In this document: one piece after another, positions 44,871-54,522 of the stretch
Layout of the letters: each line of letters begins with the position of its first letter
How positions within the stretch are numbered: the stretch's first letter is position 1
DNA from: Pseudoalteromonas marina
Lineage (GTDB): Bacteria; Pseudomonadota; Gammaproteobacteria; Enterobacterales; Alteromonadaceae
Direction of reading: 5' to 3'
Length of the DNA: 64,000 nucleotides
NCBI RefSeq assembly: GCF_000238335.3
Contig: NZ_AHCB03000007.1
Coordinates: 496,001-560,000 of the forward strand
Position numbers and translations under genes: made by a program
Notes under the pieces: model-generated
Database searches by the model: none
What the model was told of the DNA's origin: nothing
The model's input: the letters and a program-made list of their open reading frames with translations, nothing else

Positions 44871-45296
44871 ATGTTTCTAGTACGACTAATTTACGCAAGC
44901 AAAATTTCAGACGGCTTTGGCCCAAAAGATATAGAAAGTATTTTACAAAGTGCTCGTACCTATAATGTAAAAACACATGTTACCGGCATGCTTTGCTTTA
45001 GTAACGAATACTTTTTACAGTGCCTTGAAGGCTCCAGAACCGCAGTAAATAATACCTATCAACAAATATTAAACGACAAACGTCACCACAATGTAATTAT
45101 GCTTAACTATACCCAAATTCCAGAAAGAGAATTTGAAAAGTGGTCTATGGGTTATGTTCCACAATCTAGAGTAACCGAATCACTGAATCTGAAATTTTCA
45201 GGCTCTGTTGATTTTAATCCATTTAAAATGTCTGGCGAAAGTGCTCACTTATTAATGCTAGCGTTAAAAGGCAGCATTACAGGTGCTATTAGTTAA
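44871..45296 (+). CDS. BLUF-domain blue-light photoreceptor
   Basis: A 141-residue short BLUF protein binding FAD. Photocycle residues are all present at canonical places: Tyr 8 (LIYAS), Asn 32, Gln 50 (YFLQCLEG), Trp 91 and Met 93 (KWSMGY). No output domain is attached; about 45 C-terminal residues would form the capping helices, so signalling must go through a partner protein. GGGG lies upstream of the ATG. Stand-alone gene between two envelope-protein genes. Confidence 0.92.
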   Translation: MFLVRLIYASKISDGFGPKDIESILQSARTYNVKTHVTGMLCFSNEYFLQCLEGSRTAVNNTYQQILNDKRHHNVIMLNYTQIPEREFEKWSMGYVPQSRVTESLNLKFSGSVDFNPFKMSGESAHLLMLALKGSITGAIS

Positions 45297-45368
45297 AATA
45301 CGCATATATTATTGTTTTTATTGTTAACTTAAGCCAAGCTAAGCCAACTTTAATTAATGGAACAATTA

Positions 45369-46097
45369 ATGAAAAAAGTACTGTTAGCCACGAGCTTAGT
45401 GATCAGCAGCCAAGTAATGGCTGCTGACGTTAAATATACGTCAACCCCTATTAATATTGACGGCGTATCTGAAAGCGCATGGGATAAGGCTGCTTGGCAC
45501 GATATGCCACATTTAATGGATGGTACATTGCCTTCAAACGATGCCGATTTTAAAGGCCGCTATCGCTTGTTGTGGGATGAAAAATTCTTATACCTACAAG
45601 CCGATATTGTAGATGATGTTTTAATAGATACACACCCAGACCCTACCTATAAATATTGGGATGACGATGCCCTTGAAATATTTATAGATAGCGATGCATC
45701 GGGCGGGATTCACCAATTTAACCACACCGCTTTAGCGTACCATATTGGCCTTGATAACCAAGCCGCCGATTACGGCCCTGATAAAAAAGCGCACTTGTAT
45801 ACCGACCACTTAGTTAGCAACTGGAAACGCAATACCACTGCGCCCTATAACATAACTTGGGAAGTTGCGATAAAACTCTACCCGAATGATTATAAAGAAG
45901 GGGCTAATAACACTCCGCTCACCCTAAAGCCAAAACAAGTAATAGGCTTTATGCTCGCGTATTGCGATAACGATGGCAGTGAAACACGCGAGCACTTTAT
46001 GGGGTCACACGAAGTACAGCCAGTTAACGGTGACAGAAACCGAGGATTTATAGACGCAGATGTATTTGGCAAAATCACCTTACTACCAAAAAAGTGA
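45369..46097 (+). CDS. Secreted CBM9-like carbohydrate-binding protein
   Basis: A 242-residue secreted protein: signal peptide ending in VMAADVKY, then one CBM9-fold (DOMON-like) domain with INIDGVSESAWDKAAW and LLWDEKFLYLQADIVDD. YWDDDALEIFIDSDASGG is a calcium-binding-like stretch typical of the family. No catalytic domain is present. Likely binds sugar reducing ends or a cofactor in the periplasm. ATG 45369 is favoured over 45357 by GGA spacing and by the signal peptide. Confidence 0.8.
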   Translation: MKKVLLATSLVISSQVMAADVKYTSTPINIDGVSESAWDKAAWHDMPHLMDGTLPSNDADFKGRYRLLWDEKFLYLQADIVDDVLIDTHPDPTYKYWDDDALEIFIDSDASGGIHQFNHTALAYHIGLDNQAADYGPDKKAHLYTDHLVSNWKRNTTAPYNITWEVAIKLYPNDYKEGANNTPLTLKPKQVIGFMLAYCDNDGSETREHFMGSHEVQPVNGDRNRGFIDADVFGKITLLPKK

Positions 46098-46109
46098 TGT
46101 AAGTTAGCG

Positions 46110-46300
46110 TATAGGTTGGGCGCAGCGAAACACAACAAAAAAACCAACCAACAAAATAGAGGCTTTGAACTATCAGTTGTTTTAGCGCTTGCTCTTTTAC
46201 TTCTCGTTATCTTCTCTTTGAGCAAATATTTTTTAAGCATATTTTTCACAAAGAGGACAAGAGGCGCTGCGCTTTTAGAGCTCAATATTGATAACTAAAA
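46110..46300. repeat. Possible degenerate REP-like element in an intergenic gap
   Basis: The stretch GTTGGGCGCAGCGAAACACAAC (22 positions from 46115) resembles short palindromic intergenic repeats that I recall from marine Gammaproteobacteria. A further inverted pair TCTCTTTG / CAAAGAGG flanks the AT-rich middle (46213-46258). ORFs across it on both strands lack ribosome binding sites and look spurious. The rest of the gap up to 46391 holds only the typA terminator. Confidence 0.3.
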
Positions 46301-46329
46301 ACTGAAAGCTTCTCTTGCTTTAAAAACAA

Positions 46330-46363
46330 AAAAGCCGCTGTATTTTGCAATACAGCGGCTTTT
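46330..46363 (-). terminator. typA terminator
   Basis: A 15-bp perfect stem (arms 46330-46344 and 46349-46363, core GCCGCTGTATT) with loop TTGC and an A/T tail on each side, 29 nt after the typA stop. Confidence 0.9.
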
Positions 46364-46391
46364 GAAATCATTTTTCTAAATTAATAGATTA

Positions 46392-48212
46392 TTACTTAGG
46401 AGCACGACCCGCACGTTTACGCTCATTTTCAGTTAAATGACGTTTACGAATACGAATGTTCTCAGGTGTAACTTCTACTAACTCATCATCAGCAATAAAC
46501 TCAAGCGCTTGCTCAAGTGAATAGTTCAGATGTGGTGTCAATGTTTGTGCTTCATCTGTACCAGATGCACGAACGTTAGTAAGTTGCTTACCCTTAAGCG
46601 CGTTAACTGTAAGGTCGTTATCACGGCTATGAATACCGATAACCATACCTTCATAAACTTCAACACCGTGACCGATGAATAAACGGCCGCGCTCTTGTAA
46701 GTTAAATAATGCGTTAGTAAGTGCTTTACCTGTTGCGTTTGCAATCATTACGCCGTTCTTACGAACACCTAGCTCGCCACCTTTGTGCGGACCGTAGTGA
46801 TCGAACGTATGGTAAAGTAAACCAGAACCCGAAGTAAGTGTCATGAACTCAGTTTGGAAACCGATTAAGCCACGGCTTGGGATCATAAAGTCCATACGCA
46901 TACGGCCTTTACCATCTGGTGCCATGTCAGTAAGTTCACCCTTACGAAGACCAATTTGCTCCATGATAGAACCTTGGTGCTCTTCTTCACAGTCAATAGT
47001 TAGTGTTTCATACGGTTCTTCTAACACGCCATCAACAGTACGTAAGATTACTTCTGGACGAGATACAGCAAGCTCGTAACCTTCACGACGCATGTTCTCG
47101 ATTAAGATGCCTAGGTGTAATTCACCACGACCTGATACGCGGAAGCTATCTGGGTTGTCAGTATCTGCAACACGAAGTGCTACGTTGTGTACTAATTCTT
47201 TGTCTAAACGCTCACGAATATTACGTGATGTTACAAACTTACCTTCTTTACCACAGAACGGTGAGTTGTTTACAGAGAACGTCATTGTAACTGTTGGCTC
47301 ATCAACACTTAGTGGTGGTAATGCTTCAACGTTGTTAGGACAACAAAGGGTATCAGAAATCTTAAGCTCGCCTAAACCTGTTACAGTAACGATGTTACCA
47401 GCATAAGCTTTATCAGTGTCGATACGCTCAAGGCCTAAGTAGCTTTGTACTGAACCAATTTTACCGTTTCGAGTCGTGCCGTCAGCGCCAATAACTGTAA
47501 CTTGTTGGTTAGTCGCAACAGAACCACGTTTAATACGACCAATACCGATTACACCTTTGTACGAGTTGTAATCAAGCTGAGAGATTTGCATTTGGAAGTC
47601 ACCTTCAGGATCTGCATCCGGTGGTGATACTTCGTCAACGATCATCTTGAACATAGGTTCCATGTTGTCTGATGGCTCGTCTAAATCTAATGTCGCCCAG
47701 CCGTTGATAGCTGATGCGTAGATTACTTTAAAGTCTAACTGTTCATCAGTTGCACCAAGGTTATCGAATAAATCAAAGATTTGATCCATAACCCAATCTG
47801 GGCGTGCACCTGGCTTATCAATTTTATTGATAACGACGATTGGCTTTAAGCCTTGCGCGAATGCCTTTTGCGTTACGAAACGCGTTTGTGGCATTGGACC
47901 TTCTTGAGCATCAACAAGTAATAATACTGAGTCAGCCATCGAAAGTACGCGTTCAACTTCACCACCGAAATCGGCGTGTCCCGGGGTATCTACGATATTG
48001 ATGTGGTAGTCATTCCAAGAGATAGCTGTGTTTTTAGCTAAAATGGTAATACCACGTTCTTTCTCAATGTCGTTTGAGTCCATCACGCGCTCTTCGTTAC
48101 CGCCGCGTGTTTCTAATGTACCTGATTGCTCAAGTAGTTTGTCAACCAGAGTTGTTTTACCGTGGTCAACGTGCGCGATAATCGCTATATTTCTTAACTG
48201 TTCGATGCTCAT
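46392..48212 (-). CDS. typA: Ribosome-associated GTPase TypA/BipA
   Basis: A 606-residue translational GTPase of the EF-G/LepA group that assists 50S assembly and stress or cold adaptation. The N-terminal G domain has [14 protein letters not shown], the switch segment [19 protein letters not shown] and NKIDKPGAR. The C-terminal TypA-specific domain ends [22 protein letters not shown]. Length agrees with E. coli (607). Start ATG 48212 restores the family N-terminus; an upstream ATG at 48263 adds 17 unmatched residues. The long leader holds several possible hairpins. Confidence 0.96.
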   Translation of the reverse strand: MSIEQLRNIAIIAHVDHGKTTLVDKLLEQSGTLETRGGNEERVMDSNDIEKERGITILAKNTAISWNDYHINIVDTPGHADFGGEVERVLSMADSVLLLVDAQEGPMPQTRFVTQKAFAQGLKPIVVINKIDKPGARPDWVMDQIFDLFDNLGATDEQLDFKVIYASAINGWATLDLDEPSDNMEPMFKMIVDEVSPPDADPEGDFQMQISQLDYNSYKGVIGIGRIKRGSVATNQQVTVIGADGTTRNGKIGSVQSYLGLERIDTDKAYAGNIVTVTGLGELKISDTLCCPNNVEALPPLSVDEPTVTMTFSVNNSPFCGKEGKFVTSRNIRERLDKELVHNVALRVADTDNPDSFRVSGRGELHLGILIENMRREGYELAVSRPEVILRTVDGVLEEPYETLTIDCEEEHQGSIMEQIGLRKGELTDMAPDGKGRMRMDFMIPSRGLIGFQTEFMTLTSGSGLLYHTFDHYGPHKGGELGVRKNGVMIANATGKALTNALFNLQERGRLFIGHGVEVYEGMVIGIHSRDNDLTVNALKGKQLTNVRASGTDEAQTLTPHLNYSLEQALEFIADDELVEVTPENIRIRKRHLTENERKRAGRAPK

Positions 48213-48402
48213 ATATTTACTCAGAGAAATTAAATTCTCAATGATCCTGCAAGATCTACGCACTCATCTGCGTTTTCACGAGATGTCCAAGCATAGGATT
48301 TAAAAGGGCGCATATTATCCCTCATTAATGACATGGATGAAAGTTTATCCAATACAATTTTCAAAACTTTCTCAATACTTTTACTAAGTATCTGTTTTAT
48401 AT

Positions 48403-48430
48403 ATGACAATTATATGAAATAAATTGTCAT
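48403..48430. other. 9-bp perfect inverted repeat in the typA-glnA gap
   Basis: ATGACAATT and AATTGTCAT flank a 10-nt spacer, between the divergent typA and glnA genes. No T-run follows in either direction, so an operator for an unidentified dimeric regulator is more likely than a terminator. Confidence 0.45.
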
Positions 48431-48546
48431 TATTTTTTCAAAAATGCAGTTTACACTATTTATACGATATTTTTGGCACTCTTTTACATTTAGGTTATGC
48501 TGATTTCGAGCGATTAAATTAACAACAAATTGTAGTGCACATAGCC

Positions 48547-48563
48547 TGCACCAAAGTGGAATT
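48547..48563. promoter_or_regulatory. NtrC-binding site 1 upstream of glnA
   Basis: TGCACCAAAGTGGAATT resembles the NtrC consensus TGCACCAAAATGGTGCA, with a strong left half and a weak right half. It lies 84-100 nt upstream of the -24 element, the normal enhancer distance. Confidence 0.75.
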
Positions 48564-48567
48564 TAAC

Positions 48568-48584
48568 TGCACCATAGTGGTGCT
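48568..48584. promoter_or_regulatory. NtrC-binding site 2 upstream of glnA
   Basis: TGCACCATAGTGGTGCT is a near-perfect NtrC palindrome with both halves intact. Its start is 21 bp from the start of site 1, two helical turns, suited to cooperative binding. Confidence 0.85.
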
Positions 48585-48646
48585 ATTTTATGCCCCACAT
48601 TGTAGCAACTAAGTTTTTTTAACCTATAAACATAGAGTTATAAAAA

Positions 48647-48662
48647 TGGCACAAAATCAGCT
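48647..48662 (+). promoter_or_regulatory. Sigma-54 promoter of glnA
   Basis: TGGCACAAAATCAGCT has the required GG-N10-GC spacing (TGGCAC at -24, GC at 48660-48661 as -12). The predicted transcript starts near 48673, about 45 nt before the glnA ATG. Otherwise the 506-nt typA-glnA gap (48213-48718) holds the two NtrC sites, the inverted repeat at 48403 and no ORF. Confidence 0.82.
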
Positions 48663-48718
48663 TAATAAATCCCAAAGCAATTATGCAGCAATAATAAAAC
48701 CCAATAGTTGGAGGACAC

Positions 48719-50125
48719 ATGTCACAATCGGTTTTAGATTTTATTAAAGAAAATGACGTTAAGTTCATTGATTTACGCTTTACTGATACAAAGGGTAAAG
48801 AGCAACATGTATCTATTCCTCATCACCAAGTTGATGAAGATTTTTTCGAAGACGGTAAAATGTTCGACGGTTCTTCAATTGCTGGTTGGAAAGGCATAAA
48901 CGAATCAGATATGGTTTTAATGCCTGTTGCTGAATCAGTAAAACTTGACCCTTTCACTGAAGAAACAACATTAATCGTACGTTGTGACGTTGTAGAGCCT
49001 TCTACACTTCAAGGTTACGAGCGCGACCCGCGTTCAGTTGCTAAACGTGCTGAAGATTACATGCGCTCTACAGGTATCGCTGATACTGTATTATTTGGCC
49101 CAGAGCCAGAGTTCTTCCTTTTTGACGATGTTAAATACAAATCAGACATGTCTGGTTCAATGTACAAAGTTGACGCTGTAGAAGCAGCATGGAACTCAGA
49201 TAAAGATTATGAAGGCGGTAACACTGGTCACCGTCCAGGTGTTAAAGGCGGTTACTTCCCTTGTTCACCTGTTGATTCTTCACAAGATTGGCGTTCAGCT
49301 ACCTGTTTAGTACTTGAAGAGCTAGGTCAAGTAGTAGAAGCACATCACCACGAAGTAGCAACAGCAGGCCAAAACGAAATTGCTACGCGTTTTAACAGCA
49401 TGGTTTTAAAAGCAGATGAAATCCAAGAAATGAAATATGTTATTCATAACATGGCTCATTTATACGGAAAAACAGCTACATTCATGCCTAAGCCAATTGT
49501 TGGTGATAACGGTTCTGGTATGCACTGTCACCAGTCTTTAGCTAAAGACGGTGTTAACTTGTTTGCTGGCGATAAATACGGCGGTCTTTCTGAAGAAGCG
49601 CTTTATTACATTGGCGGTATTATCAAGCATGCTAAAGCTATTAACGCATTTGCTAACGCATCAACTAACTCGTACAAACGTTTAGTACCAGGCTTTGAAG
49701 CACCTGTAATGCTTGCATACTCTGCACGTAACCGTTCTGCTTCAATCCGTATCCCAGTAGTACCATCTGCGAAAGGTCGTCGTATCGAAGTACGCTTCCC
49801 AGATCCAACAGCTAACCCATACCTTGCTTTCTCAGCAATGCTTATGGCTGGCCTTGACGGTATCAAAAACAAGATCCACCCTGGCGATGCAATGGATAAA
49901 GATTTATACGACTTACCAGCAGAAGAAGCAGCAGAAATTCCACAAGTTGCATCTTCACTTGGTGAAGCACTAGATGCATTAAGTGCTGACCGCGAGTTCT
50001 TAACTCAAGGTGGTGTTTTCACTGACGACCTAATCGATGCTTACATTGCACTTAAAGGTCAAGAAGTTGAAAAACTTAACATGACAACTCACCCAGTTGA
50101 GTTCGAAATGTACTACAGCTGTTAA
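48719..50125 (+). CDS. glnA: Glutamine synthetase type I
   Basis: A 468-residue dodecameric enzyme that makes glutamine from glutamate, ammonia and ATP. Conserved parts are [22 protein letters not shown], and the ATP-binding [17 protein letters not shown]. The adenylylation site Tyr 397, in [10 protein letters not shown], is at exactly the E. coli position, so GlnE control is expected. GGAGG precedes the ATG. It is transcribed from a sigma-54 promoter with two NtrC enhancers and has a terminator at 50155 before the next gene. Confidence 0.98.
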   Translation: MSQSVLDFIKENDVKFIDLRFTDTKGKEQHVSIPHHQVDEDFFEDGKMFDGSSIAGWKGINESDMVLMPVAESVKLDPFTEETTLIVRCDVVEPSTLQGYERDPRSVAKRAEDYMRSTGIADTVLFGPEPEFFLFDDVKYKSDMSGSMYKVDAVEAAWNSDKDYEGGNTGHRPGVKGGYFPCSPVDSSQDWRSATCLVLEELGQVVEAHHHEVATAGQNEIATRFNSMVLKADEIQEMKYVIHNMAHLYGKTATFMPKPIVGDNGSGMHCHQSLAKDGVNLFAGDKYGGLSEEALYYIGGIIKHAKAINAFANASTNSYKRLVPGFEAPVMLAYSARNRSASIRIPVVPSAKGRRIEVRFPDPTANPYLAFSAMLMAGLDGIKNKIHPGDAMDKDLYDLPAEEAAEIPQVASSLGEALDALSADREFLTQGGVFTDDLIDAYIALKGQEVEKLNMTTHPVEFEMYYSC

Positions 50126-50154
50126 TTTGACACTGTAAAAGAATGTGTGTTCTC

Positions 50155-50177
50155 AAGCCCGCTTAGCGGGCTTTTTT
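50155..50177 (+). terminator. glnA terminator
   Basis: AAGCCCGC-TTA-GCGGGCTT is followed by TTTT. Lies 30 nt after the stop and partly separates glnA from the ntrBC block. Confidence 0.9.
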
Positions 50178-50239
50178 AATGGTAAATTAAATCAAACTCC
50201 ACTAAAGTTAAGCAATCATAAAAATTGCAGGGTAGCAGT

Positions 50240-50761
50240 GTGAATAGTAAGATTTTATTGCTAATGATTACTTTAGGATTAAGTAATTATGGTTATGCGG
50301 GTGAAAAAAGAATTTACGCTTGGAAAGATCAAAACGGCGTTTTAGTGTTTTCAGATACACCGCGTAAAGGTGCTACAGAGGTAAAACTCTCTAGCCAAAG
50401 CTTAACTATGCCCGCTAAAGATATAGCGACTCTCAGCAGCCAATCCCATACTAAAAAAACAGGGTTTGGTATTGCCATTACGTCACCTGAACACAATCAA
50501 ACCATTCATGAAAATACCGGCACAATATACGTCACCAGCCGCGTAATGCCGAGCTTTAAAGCAGGCTATACCATTCAATTGCTTGTTAATGGAGAAGCAA
50601 ACGGCCCTGCAATAAATAACTCAGTATTTGCAATTGCTGATGTTGAAGCCGGTGAACATATGCTTCAACTAAGACTGTTTAACGAGAAAAACCAAATTAT
50701 CGCTGTGAGCGAGCCACGTATATTTAATATGCGCAGAAAAGGCAAAATCCATAGCAATTAA
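50240..50761 (+). CDS. DUF4124-domain periplasmic protein
   Basis: A 173-residue secreted protein: signal peptide (hydrophobic residues about 4-18), then the DUF4124 motif IYAWKDQNGVLVFSDTPRKG, then a beta-rich domain (IAITSPEHNQTIHENTGTIYV). Function of DUF4124 is unknown; it is often found beside glnA or ntrBC in Gammaproteobacteria, as here. The GTG at 50240 is favoured as start because AGGG lies 7 nt upstream; the TTG at 50225 is the alternative. Confidence 0.8.
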   Translation: MNSKILLLMITLGLSNYGYAGEKRIYAWKDQNGVLVFSDTPRKGATEVKLSSQSLTMPAKDIATLSSQSHTKKTGFGIAITSPEHNQTIHENTGTIYVTSRVMPSFKAGYTIQLLVNGEANGPAINNSVFAIADVEAGEHMLQLRLFNEKNQIIAVSEPRIFNMRRKGKIHSN

Positions 50762-50824
50762 AGCGAAACTTAATACTTAGGCGCAGCAGCTCATTTAAGA
50801 TAAAACCTGGCCTGTAAACACCTG

Positions 50825-50841
50825 CGCACTAAAATGGTGCA
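50825..50841. promoter_or_regulatory. NtrC-binding site at the glnL start
   Basis: CGCACTAAAATGGTGCA matches the NtrC consensus at 15 of 17 positions. It ends only 3 nt before the glnL ATG, over the ribosome binding region. Such a position implies repression of glnL-glnG transcription by NtrC, as at the E. coli glnL promoter. Confidence 0.7.
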
Positions 50842-50844
50842 AAC

Positions 50845-51915
50845 ATGATTAATAACAAAAATTTTAGCCCCGAACTGCTTGATGCCATATGGCAAAATCA
50901 AACAACGGCAGTTATGCTTCTCGATAAAAATTTTACCGTTTTTTATGCCAATACCAGTACCAGTGAGTTACTTGGGCTTGCCACTAAACGCTTACTCGAA
51001 CAGCCCTTTGATACCCTTTTTAATTACCATTCAATTGACTTAAAACGCATCGCGCAGTTTTCATTAATTGATGGCGTTGATTGCCAACAACACAGAGCTG
51101 ACGTAGTCTTTAGCGATTCTCGCCATGCCAAAGTAAGTGTTAATTCAAGGCGAATTAACTTTAAAGGTACTGCGTATATTTTATTAGAATGTCGTCAAAC
51201 GGACGATGAAATAAAGCACGATCAAGCTTCAAATCAAATGCATCAATACCAAGCAGCACGTAACTTAATAAGAGGCTTGGCACACGAAATTAAAAATCCT
51301 TTAGGTGGAATTCGCGGAGCGGCGCAATTATTGCAATATGAGGTTGATCAGCAAGAAAGAAATCAATGCGCTGAGCTCATCATTGAGCAAGCAGACAGAT
51401 TACGTGAACTAGTAGATAGACTTTTAGGGCCTAATCAACTGCCACAGAAATCTTACGTTAATATACACCAAGCGTTAGAGTCGGTAGTGAAGTTAAGCAC
51501 ACTCGATAATTGTTCAAATATCGAATTAAAAAAAGATTACGATCCTAGTATCCCTAATGTGTTTATTGATCAGAGTAAAATACAACAAGTGGTTTTAAAT
51601 ATTGTTCGTAATGCTCAGCAGGCGCTTACTGAGGGTGGTGAGATAAAAATAAAAACGCGTATTAATCATCAACACCGTCGTCCAGGTAAGGCACCTAAAA
51701 AAGCCTTGTTGATCCAAATATCTGATAACGGACCAGGCATAGATCACAGCATACGTGAAACCTTGTTCTACCCTATGATCACCAACAAAGAAGGTGGCTC
51801 AGGGCTTGGACTCTCGATTGCACAGACGCTCATTGATCAGCACGATGGCTATATTGAATGTGATAGCTGGCCTGGACATACTGAATTTAATATCTATCTG
51901 CCCTTTGCAGATTAA
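50845..51915 (+). CDS. glnL: Nitrogen regulation sensor histidine kinase NtrB
   Basis: A 356-residue cytosolic kinase that phosphorylates NtrC when nitrogen is scarce and is switched by PII. It has an N-terminal PAS domain (about 15-115), the dimerisation/phosphoacceptor helix GLAHEIKNPLGG with His 147, and a HATPase_c domain (NIVRNAQQAL N-box, DNGPGI, GGSGLGLSIAQ). No membrane segment, as expected. The next gene begins right at its stop. An NtrC site overlaps its translation start region. Confidence 0.96.
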   Translation: MINNKNFSPELLDAIWQNQTTAVMLLDKNFTVFYANTSTSELLGLATKRLLEQPFDTLFNYHSIDLKRIAQFSLIDGVDCQQHRADVVFSDSRHAKVSVNSRRINFKGTAYILLECRQTDDEIKHDQASNQMHQYQAARNLIRGLAHEIKNPLGGIRGAAQLLQYEVDQQERNQCAELIIEQADRLRELVDRLLGPNQLPQKSYVNIHQALESVVKLSTLDNCSNIELKKDYDPSIPNVFIDQSKIQQVVLNIVRNAQQALTEGGEIKIKTRINHQHRRPGKAPKKALLIQISDNGPGIDHSIRETLFYPMITNKEGGSGLGLSIAQTLIDQHDGYIECDSWPGHTEFNIYLPFAD

Positions 51916-51929
51916 TGTTTGGAGTTGCC

Positions 51930-53315
51930 ATGAAAACAGTTTGGCTTGTAGATGATGATGCATCAATTCGTTTTGTACTTGAAAAAGCACTTGAACGCTC
52001 TGGTTTTAATGTAGAAAGCTTTGCCAACGCGCAAGATGTACTTAATGCATTGAAGTTTAGTCAACCTACTGTTTTAGTATCGGATGTGAAAATGCCCGGT
52101 ATGGATGGCATGGCCCTACTTGAACTCATCGCAGAACAAAACCCTGGCTTGCCAGTAATAATAATGACTGCGCACTCAGACCTAGATTCGGCAGTGAACG
52201 CCTTTCAAAAAGGGGCATTTGAGTACTTAGCTAAACCATTCGATTTAAATGAAGCCGTTGCACTTGTTGAAAGCGCATTTAGAGCAAATTCCACAAAAAA
52301 AACCAAACGTAAGCAAACGCCTCCTAAAAGTGCTCACATCATTGGTGAAGCACCCGCTATGCAAGAGGTCTTTAGAGCAATAGGTAAACTTTCAGCATCT
52401 AGCATGAGTGTTTTGATTAATGGTGAGTCGGGCACAGGTAAAGAGCTAGTTGCAAGTGCACTTCACAATCACAGCCCGCGCAAAGAAAACCAATTTATTG
52501 CACTTAATATGGCTGCAATACCTAAAGAGTTAGTCGAGTCTGAGCTGTTTGGCCATGAAAAAGGCGCGTTCACCGGTGCCGATACCGTGCGAAAAGGTCG
52601 ATTTGAACAAGCCAATGGCGGCACTTTATTTTTAGATGAAATTGGCGATATGCCTTTAGATGTGCAAACACGCTTACTTCGCGTACTTGCCGATGGAGAA
52701 TTTTACCGTGTTGGTGGTCATCAAAGTATAAAAGTTGATGTACGTATTATTGCCGCAACACATCAAAACTTAGAAGACTTAGTTAAACAAGGTAAGTTTA
52801 GGGACGATTTATTCCATCGCTTAAATGTAGTACGCCTTCGTTTACCTGCTTTACGTGAACGCACCGAAGATATTGAGCGCTTAGCGCAACACTTTTTACA
52901 TAAGAGCGCTAAAGATCTGCAAGTAGAAAGCAAAGTATTGAGCCCTAAAGCCACAGAGCAACTTCGTTTATTTAACTGGCCAGGCAATGTTCGCCAACTT
53001 GAAAACACCTGTCGTTGGTTAACGGTTATGGCACCAGGCGAGCTTGTTACAGAGCAAGATTTGCCCCCTGAAATTATTGAAGTAACACCAATACAAGAGG
53101 AAGGTGATTGGCTGGATGCTTTTCAGCAATGGCTTAATAATGAACTAAAACAAGGTAAAGAAAATATTTGGCCAGACATACAGGCACAACTAGAAACACG
53201 CTTAATTAAAACAGCACTTGCTAATTGTTCGGGTCACAAACAAGATGCCGCCATAAAAATAGGCTGGGGTCGCAATACATTGACCCGAAAATTAAAAGAG
53301 CGCAATATTAGCTAA
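51930..53315 (+). CDS. glnG: Nitrogen regulation response regulator NtrC
   Basis: A 461-residue sigma-54 activator. The receiver domain has DDD at residues 8-10 and the phosphorylated Asp 52 in [11 protein letters not shown]. The AAA+ domain has GESGTGKE (Walker A) and the sigma-54 contact loop GAFTGA, then [13 protein letters not shown]. The C-terminal Fis-type helix-turn-helix is in [23 protein letters not shown] 51930 is chosen (GGAG 6 nt upstream) over an ATG overlapping the glnL stop. It activates the glnA promoter described above. Confidence 0.97.
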   Translation: MKTVWLVDDDASIRFVLEKALERSGFNVESFANAQDVLNALKFSQPTVLVSDVKMPGMDGMALLELIAEQNPGLPVIIMTAHSDLDSAVNAFQKGAFEYLAKPFDLNEAVALVESAFRANSTKKTKRKQTPPKSAHIIGEAPAMQEVFRAIGKLSASSMSVLINGESGTGKELVASALHNHSPRKENQFIALNMAAIPKELVESELFGHEKGAFTGADTVRKGRFEQANGGTLFLDEIGDMPLDVQTRLLRVLADGEFYRVGGHQSIKVDVRIIAATHQNLEDLVKQGKFRDDLFHRLNVVRLRLPALRERTEDIERLAQHFLHKSAKDLQVESKVLSPKATEQLRLFNWPGNVRQLENTCRWLTVMAPGELVTEQDLPPEIIEVTPIQEEGDWLDAFQQWLNNELKQGKENIWPDIQAQLETRLIKTALANCSGHKQDAAIKIGWGRNTLTRKLKERNIS

Positions 53316-53341
53316 CAATGTGCATTAAATTTTGATATCGA

Positions 53342-53800
53342 ATGAAATTAATCGAACACATTCCATTGTTTAAACAAATGGAAATAATTAACAGGCTACA
53401 TTTTTTTAAGGAATTTACGCTCAACGAGCGTCAAATTTTATTAGAATCATATGGCCTATTGTATTTAGTTGGCCAGCACCAATTTTTGTTTAAACAGTTC
53501 GATAACGATAAACGATTGTATATTGTACTTAGCGGCGCACTTTTAGTATTTAAGCATAATCACTTACTTGAACTGGGCACAATAGAGCCTGGCGAATTTA
53601 TAGGTGAAGGCGCATTTATAAATAACAGAGAGCGCAGTACAAGTGCTCGCGCTAAAACCGACACCATTGTCCTTGCCATCACTCCCGAAGCACTCACTCA
53701 GTTACCCAATGTCATTCGAGAAAAAATTAAAGACCGTATTATTGAAGGTATGAGTGAACGAATAACTAAGCTCAGTGACTATATAGAAAATCACGGTTAG
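53342..53800 (+). CDS. Stand-alone cyclic-nucleotide-binding-domain protein
   Basis: A 152-residue protein consisting of a CRP-like cNMP-binding beta-barrel: HFFKEFTLNERQILLE, then LYIVLSGALLVFKHNHLLELGTIEPGEFIGEGAFINNRERSTSARA. The phosphate-binding cassette reads GEGAFINNRERSTSARA, close to the canonical GE-(S/L)-R-A-A pattern but with Ser-Thr before the Ser-Ala. There is no DNA-binding domain. It begins 26 nt after glnG and may be co-transcribed. Ligand and partner are unknown. Confidence 0.75.
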   Translation: MKLIEHIPLFKQMEIINRLHFFKEFTLNERQILLESYGLLYLVGQHQFLFKQFDNDKRLYIVLSGALLVFKHNHLLELGTIEPGEFIGEGAFINNRERSTSARAKTDTIVLAITPEALTQLPNVIREKIKDRIIEGMSERITKLSDYIENHG

Positions 53801-53801
53801 C

Positions 53802-54467
53802 TCAGTCCATATAAACAACCTGCAATGAGCAATCGAGCCAGCTAGGATTATTAACATGGGCTGTAAACGTGTAAGTATCTGATGGTTTATCGCCAAAGGG
53901 CGTATTTATAAGTGGCTGCGAGTGACGATAAGTTTGCGAATAATTTTTGTAATAAATGACAACGTAACCATATAAAAACTCCCAACCCAACCTCACAACT
54001 GCGCCACTGGGTAACGTGAAATCAGCGTATTCTTTGGTAAAGGTAACGATTAAATCATTGTACTTATCTTCACTGCATTGAGTTGTTCGTAATTGTTTAG
54101 GCATTACAAAAGCAGCATTTGCAGCCGTATTTTTTAAATAAAAACCTATATTGCCATCACCATAAAAATGGTTTGAGCGACTTGTATAATTAACTTGTGG
54201 CTCATACCCGAGCGCTTGCATTATGGACGCAAGTTGTTCTGTCTCTTTGGAATAAATTTTATCGCTTGATAAAAGCAACGTTGCTTCACCAAAATCTGAT
54301 GGAATTTCTAACGTTACATATTCATAGGGAAGAATTTGTGCTTTTAACGCCGCATCGAGCTGATTACGTTGTTCATCTTGCAAGTTTTCACTAAAAACAT
54401 AAACGGTGGGTTGTTGGCATGCAACTAACATACATGCCAATACACAAATTAAAAGTCCTTTTTTCAT
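53802..54467 (-). CDS. Predicted lipoprotein of unknown function
   Basis: A 221-residue protein starting with a lipoprotein signal (ICVLACMLVAC, lipobox Cys about residue 17). The mature part is mixed alpha/beta with several aromatic-rich strands (FLYGYVVIYYKNYSQTYRH) and two later Cys. I recognise no domain. ATG 54467 is preferred, with GAGG 5 nt upstream; a GTG at 54473 is in frame. It is convergent with the cNMP-binding gene, only 1 nt between stops. Confidence 0.7.
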   Translation of the reverse strand: MKKGLLICVLACMLVACQQPTVYVFSENLQDEQRNQLDAALKAQILPYEYVTLEIPSDFGEATLLLSSDKIYSKETEQLASIMQALGYEPQVNYTSRSNHFYGDGNIGFYLKNTAANAAFVMPKQLRTTQCSEDKYNDLIVTFTKEYADFTLPSGAVVRLGWEFLYGYVVIYYKNYSQTYRHSQPLINTPFGDKPSDTYTFTAHVNNPSWLDCSLQVVYMD

Positions 54468-54522
54468 AGTCACCTCAATTGATTACACTTGTAGTCTATT
54501 AGAGGTATTGCTTTATCGCAAC

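Noticed and set aside
45890-46298. Overlapping open frames on both strands around the CBM9-like gene end
   Set aside because: Neither has a ribosome binding site. The plus frame begins with TTG inside a REP-like stretch and the minus frame runs back into the CBM9-like gene.
48403-48430. Rho-independent terminator for glnA or typA
   Set aside because: It lies upstream of both genes, is AT-rich with a long loop, and lacks a T-run.
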